The notes: a model not told the origin generated them from the sequence alone. Positions 9,448-19,048 are shown, counted from the first letter of the stretch. The stretch: DNA of 64,000 nucleotides from CAUSKK01 sp963532425 (GCA_963532425.1 CAUSKK010000001.1:1-64000), one strand, 5' to 3'. Translations and numbers: made by a program.

Positions 9448-10158
9448 ATGAACGCTGTGCCCCAGCACATCGCCATCATCATGGACGGCAACGGCCGCTG
9501 GGCGCAGCAACGGCGGCGCCCCCGGGTCTTTGGCCACCAGGTGGGGCGGGAGAATGTGGATAGAATCGTGGCCCTCTGCAGTGGCCTGGGGGTGAAGACA
9601 CTCAGTCTCTTTGCCTTCAGCTGTGAGAACTGGCAGCGGCCGGCTGCCGAGGTGGCGCTGCTGATGCAGCTGATTAAAAAGGCCATCGACGACAGCCGGG
9701 ACAAGCTGCACCGGGAAAATGTGCGCGTGCAGGTGCTGGGCGAACGGGCCAATCTGTCGGCCGAGCTGCAGGACAGCATCGCCCGCATCGAAGCCCACAC
9801 CGCCGCCAACGACGGCCTCCAGCTGGTGCTGGCCATCAACTACAGCGGCCAGTGGGAAATCCTCGAAACCTGCCGCCGCCTGCTGGCCGCCGGCCTGAAC
9901 CCCGAAGCGCTTCAACCGGAAACCTTCAACCAATACCGCCCCCTGCCGGCGCTGGCCCCGGTGGATTTGCTTATCCGCACCAGCGGTGAACAGCGGCTGA
10001 GCAATTTCTATCTCTGGGGGGCAGCCTATGCCGAACTCTATTTCTGTGAATCCTACTGGCCGGATTTCGGCGAGGAACAGCTGCGGGCGGCCATCGGGGC
10101 CTATAACCAGCGCCAGCGGCGGTTTGGTGCCTTGCTGGACGCGACGGCACCGGGCTGA
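9448..10158 (+). CDS. uppS: Undecaprenyl diphosphate synthase
   Basis: Makes the C55 lipid carrier for peptidoglycan and other envelope glycans, in the cytoplasm at the membrane. The 236-residue protein has the catalytic-Asp motif IIMDGNGRWAQQR at the N-terminus, INYSGQWEI, and the C-terminal DLLIRTSGEQRLSNFYLWG. An in-gene decamer encodes NPEALQPE. The last codons are followed by a second diverged version of the gene tail (10168-10194). The usual neighbour dxr is absent from this run. Confidence 0.96.
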   Translation: MNAVPQHIAIIMDGNGRWAQQRRRPRVFGHQVGRENVDRIVALCSGLGVKTLSLFAFSCENWQRPAAEVALLMQLIKKAIDDSRDKLHRENVRVQVLGERANLSAELQDSIARIEAHTAANDGLQLVLAINYSGQWEILETCRRLLAAGLNPEALQPETFNQYRPLPALAPVDLLIRTSGEQRLSNFYLWGAAYAELYFCESYWPDFGEEQLRAAIGAYNQRQRRFGALLDATAPG

Positions 10159-10194
10159 CGCATGGGTGCTCTGCTAGACATCGCATCGGGCTGA
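10129..10194 (+). repeat. Duplicated, diverged 3' end of uppS
   Basis: The true tail (10129-10158) reads ALLDATAPG-stop; 39 bases later (10168-10194) the sequence reads ALLDIASG-stop in the same frame. The second copy is outside the gene. It is followed by a short decamer cluster up to the cdsA start. Confidence 0.7.
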
Positions 10195-10315
10195 CGCCAT
10201 CGGCATTCGCCGAGCCGCCGCCAACGAGGCCCCGGCCCCGGGCAGCGCTTCCCCCGTCCGAAGCGCTTCCCCAAGATTTCAAAACCCGAGCGCTTCCCCC
10301 CGAAGCGCTTCCCGA

Positions 10316-11137
10316 GTGAAAGACATGAAACAACGGATTATGACGGCGCTCCTGGCGGGCGCAATTTTTGTGGGTATTTTTCTGAGCGGCTCGCTGCGGC
10401 TGGTGCAAGCCCTGCTGCTGCTGATTGGCGGCGTGGCCGCCGGCGAATGGGCCCGGCTCCTCCAGCTTCCTAGCTCCCAGCAGCGCCTGCTGGCGCCGGC
10501 GGTGCTGGTTCTAAGCCTGCTCGGCTGGCTCTTCGCCCCCCTGGCCACCGGTCTGCTGCTGGCGGCGGCGCTGGTCTGGCTGCTGGCGGTGCCGGTCTGG
10601 CTCTGGAACTACGAAAAAACCCAAGCGCTTCCCCTCGGCGACCGGCCCCTGGCCCTGCTGGCCCTGCTGCTGCCAACGGCCTTTCTGCTCGCCGCCGAAT
10701 TGATTTACCGCCGCCTCGGCGGGCCGGGAACCCTGACCCTCTTCCTCATCATCTGGGCCAGCGACAGCGTCGCCTATTTCACCGGCCGCCGCTACGGCAA
10801 AACCCCGCTGGCCCCGCACACCAGCCCGAAAAAAACCCTCGAAGGGCTGCTCGGCGGCCTGGTCGGTGCCGGCCTGCTGAGTTTCCTCTTCATCGCGGCC
10901 TTTGCGCCGCCGCTGCCGAAGCTGGCCTTCCTCTTGCTCAGCCTGCTGGCCGTGCTCTACGGCGTCCTCGGCGATTTGTGGGAAAGCGTGCTCAAGCGCC
11001 GCGCCGGCGTCAAGGACAGCGGTCGCATTCTCCCCGGCCACGGCGGCATGTTTGACCGCATCGACAGCTGGCTGGCGGCCTTTCCGCTCTGGGCCCTGGC
11101 CTTTCTCTTTGCCCTGCCCTCCTCGGCGCTCTCCTGA
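10316..11137 (+). CDS. cdsA: Phosphatidate cytidylyltransferase
   Basis: Makes CDP-diacylglycerol, precursor of bacterial phospholipids, in the inner membrane. The 273-residue protein has several hydrophobic segments and the signature near the C-terminus (KDSGRILPGHGGMFDRIDS), preceded by SDSVAYFTGRRYGKT and SPKKTLEGLLGG. The start may be GTG 10316 or ATG 10325. The leader from 10239 holds two exact decamers and several variants, the last ending only a few bases before the start. Confidence 0.95.
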   Translation: MKDMKQRIMTALLAGAIFVGIFLSGSLRLVQALLLLIGGVAAGEWARLLQLPSSQQRLLAPAVLVLSLLGWLFAPLATGLLLAAALVWLLAVPVWLWNYEKTQALPLGDRPLALLALLLPTAFLLAAELIYRRLGGPGTLTLFLIIWASDSVAYFTGRRYGKTPLAPHTSPKKTLEGLLGGLVGAGLLSFLFIAAFAPPLPKLAFLLLSLLAVLYGVLGDLWESVLKRRAGVKDSGRILPGHGGMFDRIDSWLAAFPLWALAFLFALPSSALS

Positions 11138-11179
11138 GGACGGCGTTTCGGGGGGCGCCCAAGCCCCCAAGGAACTTTG

Positions 11180-12514
11180 ATGAATTTTCTTTTCGGCCTG
11201 CTGGGCTTTGCCCTGACCATTGGCATTCTCGTAACCATCCACGAATGGGGTCATTTCTACGTGGCCCGTCTCTGCAACGTCAAAATCCTCCGCTTTTCCA
11301 TCGGCTTCGGCCCGGCCCTGCTGCGCTGGCGCGGCAAAAAGGACGGCACCCTGTACACCCTGGCGCCCATACTCCTCGGCGGCTATGTGCAGATGCTCGG
11401 CGAAACCCCAGGTGAAACCGTGCCGGTGGAAGACCGGGCCCGCACCTTCAAGGCCCAGAGCCCGGCGAAGCGCTTCCTCATCGTCCTGGCCGGCCCGGCC
11501 ATTAATCTGATTTTCGCCGTGCTCATGTTCGCCGCCCTCTATCTGGTCGGCGTCAAGGGCCTGCGCGCCGAGGTGGCCCACGTAACGCCCACGTCGCTGG
11601 CGGCCACGGCCGGCCTGGAGCCGGGCGACCGCATCACCGCCATCAACGGCCAGCCCATTCGCCTGAGCGTCGATGTGCACGTGGCGTTGAGCGGCGTGCC
11701 GCGCGGGCCGGTGGCCCTGGAGCTGGAACGGGACGGCCAGCCGCTGCAGCGAGAACTGAACCTCGGCGGCCTGAAAAAGGGCGATGAACTGCATCTGGCC
11801 GAGGTTACCGGCCTCTATCTGGTGGACGAGTGGGCGCCGGCGGTGGTGGCCGAGGTGGTGGCCGCCAGTCCGGCCGAAGCGCTGGGCCTCCAGGCCGGCG
11901 ACATCATTCGCCGCATCGACGGCCGGGACACCGATTTAATCCACTTCGCCGGCTTCCCCGCCGCCAGCTCCCGGGTGGCCCTGACCGTCGAGCGGGCCGG
12001 CCAAACCCTGGAACTGGCCGGAGCCCTGGGCCGCCGCGACGGCAAACCCTTCCTCGGCGTGCGCTGGCAGGCCCTGACCCAGGCCCATTTCCAGCCCTAT
12101 GAGACGGTGGAGCGCTACCCGCTGCTCAGCGCCCTGCAACGGGGCCTGGCCAAGGTCGGCTACTACACCGAATTTACCTACCGCACCTTCGGCCGCCTGC
12201 TCAGCAACCGGGCCTCGCTGGACAATATGGGCGGGCCGCTGACCATCGGCGACATGGCCGGCCGCAGCCTGCGCTATGGCTGGGACGTGTTCCTGAACTT
12301 CCTCGGCGTGGTCAGCCTGTCGCTGGCGGCCATTAACCTGCTGCCGGTGCCGCTGCTGGACGGCGGCCACATGCTGTTCTGTGTGCTGGAAATGGTGCGC
12401 GGCAAGCCCCTGCCGGACCCGGCGATGAAATGGCTGAACTATCTCGGCGCCGGCCTGATTTACGCGCTGATGCTGCTGGTGGTGGGCAAAGACCTGTGGA
12501 CCTACCTGTGGTAA
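11180..12514 (+). CDS. rseP: Site-2 intramembrane metalloprotease RseP
   Basis: Inner-membrane zinc protease that cleaves anti-sigma factor RseA and remnant signal peptides. The 444-residue product carries the HEWGH zinc motif in the first membrane segment, two PDZ-like domains in the periplasmic middle, and the C-terminal NLLPVPLLDGGH motif. I start at ATG 11180; the frame also offers TTG 11177. A 6-bp G/C hairpin (11151-11168) lies just before the GGAA ribosome-binding site and could influence translation. Confidence 0.95.
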   Translation: MNFLFGLLGFALTIGILVTIHEWGHFYVARLCNVKILRFSIGFGPALLRWRGKKDGTLYTLAPILLGGYVQMLGETPGETVPVEDRARTFKAQSPAKRFLIVLAGPAINLIFAVLMFAALYLVGVKGLRAEVAHVTPTSLAATAGLEPGDRITAINGQPIRLSVDVHVALSGVPRGPVALELERDGQPLQRELNLGGLKKGDELHLAEVTGLYLVDEWAPAVVAEVVAASPAEALGLQAGDIIRRIDGRDTDLIHFAGFPAASSRVALTVERAGQTLELAGALGRRDGKPFLGVRWQALTQAHFQPYETVERYPLLSALQRGLAKVGYYTEFTYRTFGRLLSNRASLDNMGGPLTIGDMAGRSLRYGWDVFLNFLGVVSLSLAAINLLPVPLLDGGHMLFCVLEMVRGKPLPDPAMKWLNYLGAGLIYALMLLVVGKDLWTYLW

Positions 12515-13560
12515 ACGGCCCCGGCCGGCTGGTGGCAACGCCGGAGGATTTAAATCCCGCCGAGCCGCTGTTCTACGACAGCGAATTCCTCCAGAACCAG
12601 CGCTTCCATAATGAGCTGGCCCTTATCCAGCTGAACCAACGCCACTGGGCCGAGCCCCAGTTCCTCGACCCGCTCCGGCCGCTGGACTGGCGCTTCATCA
12701 GCGAGCACCAAGGCCCGCTGGTGGTGCACGGCGGCCATACGGATTTGGATTTAATCTGGTTCTACGGCCACACCCTGCCGGCCCGGCTGCACGATACCCA
12801 GCTGGGCTTCCAGCTGCTGCGGCCGGCCCGGGTCATCTCCTATAAAAAGCTGGTGGAGCGCTTCCTCCACGTCAGCCTCGACAAGGACAGCATCGACCAC
12901 AGCGCCTGGCTGCAACGGCCGCTCCAGCCGGAACAGCTGCACTATGCCGGCGCCGACGTCCACTATCTGGCCCTGCTCTACCCGCTGCTGGTGGCCGAAC
13001 TGGCCTGGCATGGCCGCCTGGGCTGGTGGGAGGAGGAGGGCGCCGACCTGCTGGCCCAGCGCCGGGCCTTCTGGTTCCGCTGGTACAACCTCAGCAATGC
13101 CCACCTGCTCGGCAACGACCGGCCGGTGCAGGTCATCGCCCACATTCTCACCGAGGCCCGGGAACGGCTGGCCCGGGATTGGAACCTGCTGCGCACGCGC
13201 ATTCTCAGCGACGACCACATCATTCGCATCGCCACCTTCGGCCCGCGCACGGCGGCCGAGCTGCTCGACCATCTGCCGCTGCGCTGCCCGCTGGCCAATA
13301 ACCAGCTGGATTTCCTGCTGGACAGCTTCGCCCAGCGCAAAAATCTGGAGATTCCGCCCCGACCGAATTTCTACCTCAGCAGCGACCAGCACGGCCGCTA
13401 TCTGGAGCTAAAGGACTATGCCAAGGGCGTGGCCAAGGAATTGAACATCTATCCCGGCATGCTGGCCCCGGAAAGCGAGCTGATGCGCCTGCTGCTGACG
13501 CCGGAACAGAGCAGTTTGAGCCGGGGCTGGCGCCGGCCCTTTTTCCAGCAGTTCCTATGA
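12508..13560 (+). CDS. rnd: Ribonuclease D-like 3'-5' exoribonuclease
   Basis: Probable tRNA 3'-end trimming exonuclease of the DEDD family. Acidic motifs are visible: FYDSEF (DxE), HTDLDLIW and the Exo III YAGADVHYLALL. The C-terminal part has HRDC-like helices. The best start is GTG 12508, overlapping the last codons of rseP; the frame is open upstream inside rseP, but conserved sequence begins after it. That gives about 350 residues, close to RNase D length. Its stop overlaps the nadK start as ATGA, so the two are translationally coupled. Confidence 0.88.
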   Translation: MVNGPGRLVATPEDLNPAEPLFYDSEFLQNQRFHNELALIQLNQRHWAEPQFLDPLRPLDWRFISEHQGPLVVHGGHTDLDLIWFYGHTLPARLHDTQLGFQLLRPARVISYKKLVERFLHVSLDKDSIDHSAWLQRPLQPEQLHYAGADVHYLALLYPLLVAELAWHGRLGWWEEEGADLLAQRRAFWFRWYNLSNAHLLGNDRPVQVIAHILTEARERLARDWNLLRTRILSDDHIIRIATFGPRTAAELLDHLPLRCPLANNQLDFLLDSFAQRKNLEIPPRPNFYLSSDQHGRYLELKDYAKGVAKELNIYPGMLAPESELMRLLLTPEQSSLSRGWRRPFFQQFL

Positions 13561-14444
13561 CCTCGCCCTTTTCCAGCGTCGGCATCATCGGCAAGCCCTC
13601 GGCGCCCCGGCTGCCGGCCATTCTCGCCAGCGTCCTGGCTATCCTCGAACGGGAGGGCCACCCCTATTACATCGACCCGACCGCGCTGCCGACGGCCACC
13701 CCGTCCCCCCGGGTGCTGGCGGCCGAGGACTGGCCCGAGACGGTCAATCTCTGTCTGGTCATCGGCGGCGACGGCACCTTCCTCGGCGCCAGTCGGCGCC
13801 TGGCCCGGCGGCGCTGCGCCCTGCTCGGCATCAACGCCGGCCGGCTCGGTTTCCTGGCCGACGTGGCCAGCGACCAGCTGGAAAGCCAGCTGCCCCCCCT
13901 GCTCCACGGCGACTTTGTCCGCGAACCCCGGCGGCTGCTGGCCGTGGCCCGCCAGGGGGCCGGTGAAGCGCTTCCCCCGGCCGCCGGCCGCTGTGCCCTC
14001 AACGACGTGGTCATTCACCCGCGCTCCCGGGCCCGGCTGCTGGAGCTGGATTTGTACGGCCCGGCCGGCTTTATCTGCCACTACCGCGCCGACGGCCTGA
14101 TTATTGCCACCCCCACCGGCTCCACCGCCTACGCCCTGGCCGCCGGCGGCCCGCTGATTGCCCCGGATTTGCCGGTGCTGCTGGCCCTGCCCATCTGCCC
14201 GCAGACCCTGGCCCAGCGGCCGCTGGTGCTCAGCGACGGCGCCCCGCTGCGGGTGGTGCTGGGCCCCGAGGCGGACGTGCAGCTGACCCTGGACGGCCAG
14301 GAGGAGCTGCCGCTCCAGCCCCGCGACCAGATTTTCATCGGCCGGGGGGCGGCGGTGGACGTCATCCACCCTTCGGACTATCAATTTCAACAGCGCCTGC
14401 GCGCCAAACTCAACTGGGGTCTGGCGCCCGAGGACGGTCAATAA
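13557..14444 (+). CDS. nadK: NAD kinase
   Basis: Phosphorylates NAD to NADP in the cytosol. The 295 residues include GGDGTFLGASRR, the NAGRLGFLADV loop and TPTGSTAYALAAGGP, all family hallmarks. A decamer encodes GEALPPAAG in a variable loop near residue 140. It starts within the stop of the RNase D gene and ends six bases before recN, the usual gammaproteobacterial partner. Confidence 0.97.
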   Translation: MTSPFSSVGIIGKPSAPRLPAILASVLAILEREGHPYYIDPTALPTATPSPRVLAAEDWPETVNLCLVIGGDGTFLGASRRLARRRCALLGINAGRLGFLADVASDQLESQLPPLLHGDFVREPRRLLAVARQGAGEALPPAAGRCALNDVVIHPRSRARLLELDLYGPAGFICHYRADGLIIATPTGSTAYALAAGGPLIAPDLPVLLALPICPQTLAQRPLVLSDGAPLRVVLGPEADVQLTLDGQEELPLQPRDQIFIGRGAAVDVIHPSDYQFQQRLRAKLNWGLAPEDGQ

Positions 14445-14450
14445 ATCCCC

Positions 14451-16040
14451 ATGCTGACGGAACTTTCCCTACGAAATTTTGCCCTGATTCAAGCCTGCAC
14501 CCTGTCCTTCCGGCAGGGTTTTAATGTCATTACCGGCGAGACCGGCGCCGGCAAGTCCATGCTGCTGGGCGGCCTCAACCTGCTGGCCGGGGCCCGGGGC
14601 GGCCGCCACTATCTCGGCGCCGGCGGGGCCGAAGCGCTGCTGCGCGCCCGCTTTGGCGATGGCCTCGAACTGGAACGGCAGCTGGACGCCCGCCGCAGCC
14701 GCTGCCGGGTCAATGGCGAGCCGGTGAAAATCGCCACCCTGCAGGAGCTGGCGGCCCGACGCATCAGCATCCACGGCCAGCATCACAATCAGCGGCTGTT
14801 GAAAACCGAGGAGCAGCGCGCCCGCCTCGACCGCTTCGCCGGCCTGGATTTGGCCCCGGTGGCGGCGGCCTACCAGCGCTGGCAGGAGCGGCGCCGGGAA
14901 CTGGAACAGCGGCGCCAGCGCCGGGCCGAGCTCCAGCGCAGCCGGGAACTGCTGGAATTCCAGGCCGAGGAGCTGGCCACGCTGGCCCCGGCCGCCGGCG
15001 AGTTCGAGGCCCTGAGCCAGCAACAGCGGGCCCTGCTGAATGTGGGCAGCCGCCAGCAGAAGGGCGACCAGCTCCAAACTCTGAGCCAGCAGCTGCTGAC
15101 GGCCGGCCTGCAGGCCCTGAAACTGCTGCAAACCCTGCGCGGCGATGACGACGGCTGGGCCGAAACCGAGGAGCTCTTCGACCAGGCCCTGATTTATCTG
15201 CGCGAGGGCAGCGACAGCCTGCACCGCCAGCTGCCCCGGCTGGCCTTCAGCCCGGCGACCCTGGCCGAAATCGAGAACCGGCTTGGCCTCTGGCACCAGC
15301 TGGCGCGCAAGCACCGCTGTTTGCCCGAGGAACTGCCCCGGCGCTGGCAGACGCTCCGGGACGAGCTGGCCCTGCTGGCCGAGGAGGACGAGGGGCCGGC
15401 GCTGGCGGCGCTGGCGGCGGCCGAGGCCGATTACCAGCGGGAAGCGCGGCGGCTCCACGAGCAGCGGCGCCGGGCCGGGGACGAGCTGGCGGCGGCGGTG
15501 CGCTCCTGGCTGCCCGGCCTCGGTCTGGCGGCGGCCCGCTTTGAAATCGCCCTGACCCCGAGCCCGGCCAGCGCCAGCGGCAGCGACGGCGTGCAGCTGC
15601 TGGTGGCGCCCAACCGTGGCCAGAGCCTGCAGCCGCTGCAAAGAATCGTCTCCGGCGGCGAGCTGGCCCGGCTCAGCCTGGCCCTGGAGGTGGCGACGCT
15701 GGCGAAAAATCCGGCCGGCACCCTCATTTTCGACGAGGTCGACAGCGGCATCGGCGGCGAGGTGGCCCACAGCATCGGCCGGCTGCTGCGTTCGCTGGGC
15801 ACGCGCCAGCAGGTCATTTGCATCACCCACCTGGCGCAGGTGGCCTGCCAGGCCGACCATCATTTATTTTTGGAAAAACGCGACGACGGCCCGGCCACCC
15901 GGGTGCAGGCGGCGGCCCTGGACGCGGCCGGCCGGGTGCGGGAAATTGCCCGCATGCTCGGCGACAGCAGCAGCCCCGCCAGTCTCGAGCTGGCCACCCG
16001 GCTGCTGGCCGGGGCCGAAGCGCTTCCCCCTATGGAGTAA
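14451..16040 (+). CDS. recN: DNA repair protein RecN
   Basis: SMC-like ATPase acting in double-strand-break repair. The 529 residues contain Walker A (GETGAGKSMLLGG), a long coiled-coil centre rich in Glu/Arg/Gln, the ABC signature VSGGELARLSLALEV and Walker B (TLIFDEVDSGIGGEV). The last codons include a decamer (AEALPPME-stop). The product is slightly shorter than the usual 550 residues, mostly in the coiled coil. Confidence 0.96.
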   Translation: MLTELSLRNFALIQACTLSFRQGFNVITGETGAGKSMLLGGLNLLAGARGGRHYLGAGGAEALLRARFGDGLELERQLDARRSRCRVNGEPVKIATLQELAARRISIHGQHHNQRLLKTEEQRARLDRFAGLDLAPVAAAYQRWQERRRELEQRRQRRAELQRSRELLEFQAEELATLAPAAGEFEALSQQQRALLNVGSRQQKGDQLQTLSQQLLTAGLQALKLLQTLRGDDDGWAETEELFDQALIYLREGSDSLHRQLPRLAFSPATLAEIENRLGLWHQLARKHRCLPEELPRRWQTLRDELALLAEEDEGPALAALAAAEADYQREARRLHEQRRRAGDELAAAVRSWLPGLGLAAARFEIALTPSPASASGSDGVQLLVAPNRGQSLQPLQRIVSGGELARLSLALEVATLAKNPAGTLIFDEVDSGIGGEVAHSIGRLLRSLGTRQQVICITHLAQVACQADHHLFLEKRDDGPATRVQAAALDAAGRVREIARMLGDSSSPASLELATRLLAGAEALPPME

Positions 16041-16042
16041 TC

Positions 16043-16510
16043 ATGACCTTTAAATCCCTGCTGCTCGGCGCCCTGCTGGCCCTGAGCCCCCTTAGTTTGA
16101 GTAACCCCCCGGAGGCCCCCATGCCCACTCGCTATACCAGTGCCCACGATTTCCCCACCACCCTGCAACGGCTGCGCGACGGCCTGAGCGCCAAGGGTCT
16201 GACCCTCTTCGCCACCATCGACCACCGGGCCGAGGCCGAGAAGCTGGGCCTGAACCTCCAGCCGGCGACGGTGCTCATCTTCGGCAATCCGGCCGTGGGC
16301 ACGCCGCTGATGCAGGCCCGGCCGGCCCTGGCCCTGGAGTTGCCGCTGAAAGTGCTCATCACCGAGGAGGACGGCCAAACCCGCGTCTATTTCCACCGGC
16401 CCCGCGACCTGCTCGCCCTTGACCCCACGCCCCTGCCCGCCGAGGCCCAGGCCGCCGCCGACAAACTCCAGGCCGTGGAAACTCTGCTGCAAAAGCTGCT
16501 GGAACCCTAA
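16043..16510 (+). CDS. DUF302-domain secreted protein
   Basis: A 155-residue protein with a Sec-type signal (MTFKSLLLGALLALSPLS) and a DUF302 domain (YTSAHDFPTTLQRLRDGL, then ATVLIFGNPAVGTPLMQ). The biochemical role of DUF302 is not established. I start at ATG 16043, two bases after the recN stop; the longer frame into recN is an overlap artefact. A strong terminator follows, ending the operon that probably begins at pyrH. Confidence 0.85.
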   Translation: MTFKSLLLGALLALSPLSLSNPPEAPMPTRYTSAHDFPTTLQRLRDGLSAKGLTLFATIDHRAEAEKLGLNLQPATVLIFGNPAVGTPLMQARPALALELPLKVLITEEDGQTRVYFHRPRDLLALDPTPLPAEAQAAADKLQAVETLLQKLLEP

Positions 16511-16536
16511 TTTCCAGCCCCAAGCCTGAGCCTGAG

Positions 16537-16565
16537 CCGCTGAACCCCCGTTCAGCGGTTTTTTT
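16537..16565 (+). terminator. Rho-independent terminator
   Basis: A perfect 9-bp stem CCGCTGAAC/GTTCAGCGG with a CCCC loop, followed by seven T. Confidence 0.95.
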
Positions 16566-16569
16566 ATGG

Positions 16570-17440
16570 GGAAGCGCGGCCCCGGAACGAAGCGCTTCCT
16601 TCCTAATCTTCCCAACCGAAGCGCTTCGCCGTTAGAAATCCTGCCGAAATGGAGAGATTCTCCCGGGCCGAAGCGCTTCGGCTAATGGGAATAGAAGGAA
16701 GCGCTTCCCTTTGAACTGCTCTTTAAAGCTGGGCTCCAGAACGAAGCGCTTCCCTAGGTCGAAGCGCTCCCCCATTGTTCGGACGGGTGAGCTACCGAAG
16801 CGCTTCGCTGCTGGAAGCCGTGTCGAAATGAAGAGATTCTCTTGGTCTGAATGAAGCGCTTCCTTTCGGACTGGCCTTTAACGCTGGGCTTCAGAACGAA
16901 GCGCTTCCCTATTTTTTGTTTTTAGGTCGAAGTGCTTCGCTGCTAGAAGCCCTGCCGAAATGAAGAGATTCCCTCGGTCTGAACGAAGCGCTTTGATGCC
17001 CCGGCCCAGTTAACAATTAACCAGAAGAAGCGCTTCCCTAGGTCGAAGCGCTTCTCTCCACCGAACGACGCCGCCGGGCTTGAAGCGCTTCGGCTTCGAG
17101 TGTTTGATGGTGAACGAGTTCGGGGTTGGGAACGCCTAAAGCTAGCAAATGGAGGAAGCGCTTCAATTTCCCCGGCCATTGATGATGGATTAGGCCGATA
17201 CCGGCAAATCAGAAGACGGAGCGCTTAAACTTGATGGCCGCTAATTGGGTGGGACGGCAGAGCGAAGCACTTCGGTGGCTCCTACTCTTGGCTATTAGCC
17301 GAGAAAGAAGCGCTTCCTTTAAAGCCAGCTTTAAGGCCGAAGCGCTTCGGTTTTCCGAGCTATTGCTAATCAGGCCGGCCAGCAGAACGAAGCGCTTCAA
17401 TGCCCCGGCCATTAATTTGCTTGGACTGGACCGGGAAGCG
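16570..17440. repeat. Palindromic decamer island 2 with higher-order repeats
   Basis: About 15 exact GAAGCGCTTC copies plus variants in 0.87 kb. A longer unit recurs three times: a CTG-GAAGCC/CCTGCCGAAATG-GAGATTC block near 16638, 16812 and 16940, followed by similar spacers (GGGCTCCAGAACGAAGCG near 16731 and GGGCTTCAGAACGAAGCG near 16890). Spacers have diverged while decamers are kept. No gene is called; long frames here consist of decamer-encoded words. Confidence 0.9.
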
Positions 17441-17542
17441 CTGGTGCTTCTCCGCTTTTTATTCAGGAGAAAACATGAATTCAGTCATCTTTTTATCGTT
17501 GTCGCGCCCCGGCGGGCCCCGGTGGCGGCCGGAGAAACGCTC

Positions 17543-19039
17543 ATGAGCCTGGCCACAGTGCTATCCCGGGCCCCGGCGGCCTTGCAATCACCGCTGGTGC
17601 GGGTGGAAGTGCATCTGGCGCCGGGACTGCCGGCAATAAACCTGGTGGGCCTGCCGGAAAAGGCCGTCAAGGAAAGCAAAGACCGGGTGCGGGCCGCTCT
17701 GGCCAATAGCGGGCTGGTGCTGCCGCCCCGGCACATCACCATCAACCTGGCCCCGGCCGACCTGCCCAAGGACGGTTCCCGCTACGACCTGCCCATCGCC
17801 CTCGGCCTGCTGCAGGCCGTCGGGGCCCTGCCGGATTTCGACCCGGAGCGCTTCGAATTTCATGGCGAACTGGCCCTGTCCGGCGCCCTGCGGCCCACCG
17901 GCGGCATTCTTCCCGCCGCCCTCGCCGCCCGCGAGGCCGGCCGTATCATCGTGGTGCCCCCGGAAAATCTGGCCGAGGCCCAGCTTATCCACCCCGAGGC
18001 CCGGGCCGTGGCCAGCCTCGGCGCGCTGCTGGCGGTGCTGCGCGGCGAGGGCGAATGGCTGACCCGGGCGCCGCCCCTGGCCGTTCCTCCGGCTCCCGTT
18101 GCCGACTTTAGCGAGGTGCTGGGCCAACATCAGGCCAAGCGGGCCCTGCTCATCGCCAGCGCCGGCGGCCATCATCTGCTTATGTTCGGCGCTCCGGGCA
18201 CGGGTAAATCCATGCTGGCGGCGCGGCTGGCCGGCATTCTGCCGCCGATGAGCGCAGCCGAGGCCATCGAAACCGCCACCCTGCAATCGCTCAGCAGCCA
18301 GGGCTTCGACCCGGCCCAGTGGCAGCGCCGCCCCTACCGCGCCCCGCACCACAGCAGTTCCGCCAGCGCCCTGGCCGGCGGCGGCAGCTATCCCCGGCCC
18401 GGGGAAATTTCCCTGGCCCACCATGGGGTACTGTTTCTTGACGAGCTGCCTGAGTTTGACCGGCGCGTGCTGGAAATGCTGCGCGAACCGCTGGAAACCG
18501 GCGTCATCAGCATTTCCCGGGTGCAACGGAAATGCGATTTTCCCGCCCGCTTCCAGCTGGTGGCGGCCATGAACCCCTGTCCCTGCGGCTACCACGGCGA
18601 CCCGGAACGGCCCTGCCAGGATTCGCCGGAGCGCGTCCGCCGCTACCGCCAGCGCATTTCCGGGCCGCTGCTCGACCGCATCGACCTGCGCCTGCACATT
18701 CCCCGGCTGACCCCGCGCCAGCTGCGCGAACAGGCCGAGGGGGCCGGGGCCAGCAGTGCCGAGCTCCAGGCGGCGGCCCAGGAGGCCCGGGAACGGCAGC
18801 TCCACCGCCAGGGCAAGGCCAATGCGGCCCTGGGCAGCGGCGAGCTGAGCGGCCATCTGCGGCTGACCCCCGAGGCCGAAGCGCTGCTCGACCGGGCGGC
18901 GGAACAGCTCCATCTATCGATGCGCTCCTACCAGCGGCTGCTGCGGGTGGCGCGCACCATCGCCGATTTGGCCGCCAGCGACCGTATCGGCCGCGTCCAC
19001 CTGGCCGAGGCCCTGAGCTACCGGGCCGAGGATTTCTAG
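17543..19039 (+). CDS. comM: ComM/YifB-family Mg-chelatase-like AAA+ ATPase
   Basis: In transformable gammaproteobacteria ComM is a helicase that promotes branch migration during integration of incoming DNA. The 498-residue protein from ATG 17543 has the N-terminal domain with GLPEKAVKESKDRVRAAL, Walker A (GAPGTGKSMLAARL), Walker B (VLFLDELPEF), the cysteine motif NPCPCGYHGD and the C-terminal Mg-chelatase domain. The frame extends 104 codons further upstream into island 2, but that part is decamer-encoded and not family sequence. Its presence fits natural competence. Confidence 0.93.
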   Translation: MSLATVLSRAPAALQSPLVRVEVHLAPGLPAINLVGLPEKAVKESKDRVRAALANSGLVLPPRHITINLAPADLPKDGSRYDLPIALGLLQAVGALPDFDPERFEFHGELALSGALRPTGGILPAALAAREAGRIIVVPPENLAEAQLIHPEARAVASLGALLAVLRGEGEWLTRAPPLAVPPAPVADFSEVLGQHQAKRALLIASAGGHHLLMFGAPGTGKSMLAARLAGILPPMSAAEAIETATLQSLSSQGFDPAQWQRRPYRAPHHSSSASALAGGGSYPRPGEISLAHHGVLFLDELPEFDRRVLEMLREPLETGVISISRVQRKCDFPARFQLVAAMNPCPCGYHGDPERPCQDSPERVRRYRQRISGPLLDRIDLRLHIPRLTPRQLREQAEGAGASSAELQAAAQEARERQLHRQGKANAALGSGELSGHLRLTPEAEALLDRAAEQLHLSMRSYQRLLRVARTIADLAASDRIGRVHLAEALSYRAEDF

Positions 19040-19048
19040 GGTTGGCGG

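Noticed and set aside
17231..17542. N-terminal extension of comM into island 2
   Set aside because: Encoded by decamers and spacers; the conserved family N-terminus begins at ATG 17543.
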